From Comamonadaceae bacterium PBBC2 (GTDB lineage Bacteria > Pseudomonadota > Gammaproteobacteria > Burkholderiales > Burkholderiaceae_C): a DNA stretch of 62,680 bases. Each line of letters begins with the position of its first letter. Positions within the stretch are counted from its first letter, which is position 1. Below, one piece after another: positions 62,230 through 62,680 of the stretch. Position numbers and translations under genes: made by a program. The notes below the pieces were generated by a model that saw only the letters and a program-made list of their open reading frames with translations, made no database searches and was not told the origin of the DNA. The DNA is taken from the NCBI GenBank assembly GCA_002255935.1, contig NKIO01000014.1:1-62680 (forward strand), given 5' to 3'.

Positions 62230-62598
62230 ATGATCCAGACAGAAACTCGGTTGGATGTGGCCGACAACACCGGCGCTAAGTCCGTGCTGTGCATCAAGGT
62301 GCTCGGCGGGTCCAAGCGTCGCTATGCAAGTGTTGGCGACATCATCAAGGTGAGCATCAAAGAAGCCGCTCCGCGTGGCCGCGTCAAAAAAGGCGAGGTT
62401 TACAGTGCAGTGGTCGTTCGTACAGCCAAGGGCATCCGCCGTGGCGATGGCTCGCTCGTTAAGTTTGATGGCAACGCTGCAGTGTTGCTGAACGCAAAGT
62501 TGGAGCCTATCGGCACCCGCATCTTCGGCCCCGTGACGCGTGAACTGCGTACCGAGAAGTTCATGAAGATCGTGTCCTTGGCTCCTGAAGTACTGTAA
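62230..62598 (+). CDS. rplN: 50S ribosomal protein L14
   Basis: The 122-residue protein starts [19 protein letters not shown] and contains [32 protein letters not shown], both diagnostic of L14, which binds 23S rRNA at the subunit interface. The upstream part of the long frame is leader. L24 follows ten bases later. rpsQ and rpmC, which precede rplN in most bacteria, are not here. Confidence 0.98.
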   Translation: MIQTETRLDVADNTGAKSVLCIKVLGGSKRRYASVGDIIKVSIKEAAPRGRVKKGEVYSAVVVRTAKGIRRGDGSLVKFDGNAAVLLNAKLEPIGTRIFGPVTRELRTEKFMKIVSLAPEVL

Positions 62599-62607
62599 GG
62601 ACGCGCC

Positions 62608-62680
62608 ATGAACAAGATTCGCAAAGGCGACGAAATCATCGTCATCACAGGTCGTGACAAAGGCAAGCGTGGCACCGTGT
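62608..62680 (+). CDS. rplX: 50S ribosomal protein L24, N-terminal end (partial)
   Basis: The 24 visible residues, MNKIRKGDEIIVITGRDKGKRGT and a final Val, are the KOW-motif start of L24. The gene runs off the end of the window. It follows rplN by ten bases with AAGGA in front of the start. Confidence 0.95.
   Translation, partial: MNKIRKGDEIIVITGRDKGKRGTV

Overview
The window looks like chromosome of a betaproteobacterium of the order Burkholderiales, probably Comamonadaceae-like. This is an inference from gene content: an mreBCD-mrdA block, recG-oxyR, a PhaM polyhydroxyalkanoate granule protein, a Bug-type (TTT) receptor, GC-rich coding sequence with long antisense shadow frames, and a spc ribosomal operon that starts at rplN. 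I see no tRNA, rRNA, insertion sequence, integrase or CRISPR array.

Layout. Positions 1-3731 hold the cell-shape genes mreB (3' end), mreC, mreD and mrdA. Positions 3747-5765 hold four small reverse-strand genes (VOC protein, eRF1-like translational machinery protein, DksA-type zinc finger, glutathione transferase), with an FNR-type box in front of the zinc-finger gene. About 5.8-34.6 kb is one large island for periplasmic alcohol and aldehyde oxidation. It contains a PQQ alcohol dehydrogenase with the lanthanide-type Asp-Tyr-Asp motif, two c-type cytochromes including a PedF type, and a XoxJ/MxaJ-like binding protein. It also has the PQQ-associated ABC set, a beta-propeller protein, a SoxYZ-like carrier, two 'quinoprotein relay' metallo-hydrolases, a sensor kinase/response regulator pair and a sigma-54 activator. 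Two TonB receptors are present (one very like PqqU/YncD, one possibly for metal), with a molybdenum hydroxylase pair plus XdhC. A reverse-strand four-gene operon there encodes an ExbB/ExbD-like proton-driven motor with a lipoprotein of unknown function.

About 34.7-40.1 kb looks like a copper-handling module (two DUF2946 proteins, PCu(A)C chaperone, TonB receptor, BNR-repeat protein, thioredoxin-like protein). Then follow phaM-FIST, queA-tgt, a small AT-rich spot with a helix-turn-helix gene, a NitT/TauT-type ABC transporter, recG, oxyR and ubiA. Positions 52.3-59.4 kb form a reverse-strand operon: peptide-type ABC transporter with a fused permease-ATPase, alpha/beta hydrolase, TetR regulator and DUF3237 protein, preceded by twin palindromic operators. 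The window ends with proC, glpK, rplN and the start of rplX.

How the island may work (inference). Alcohols are oxidised in the periplasm by the PQQ enzyme, electrons pass to c-type cytochromes, and aldehydes go to the molybdenum hydroxylase. PQQ, and perhaps the metal cofactor, may be imported through the TonB receptors. Sigma-54 promoter sequences stand before the beta-propeller gene, the dehydrogenase, the PedF-type cytochrome and probably the second metallo-hydrolase. A weaker one precedes the molybdenum hydroxylase. The AcoR-like activator inside the island is the obvious candidate to drive them, and a shared palindrome (TGTYTCA-N3-TGWRACA) upstream of two of these promoters is its likely binding site.
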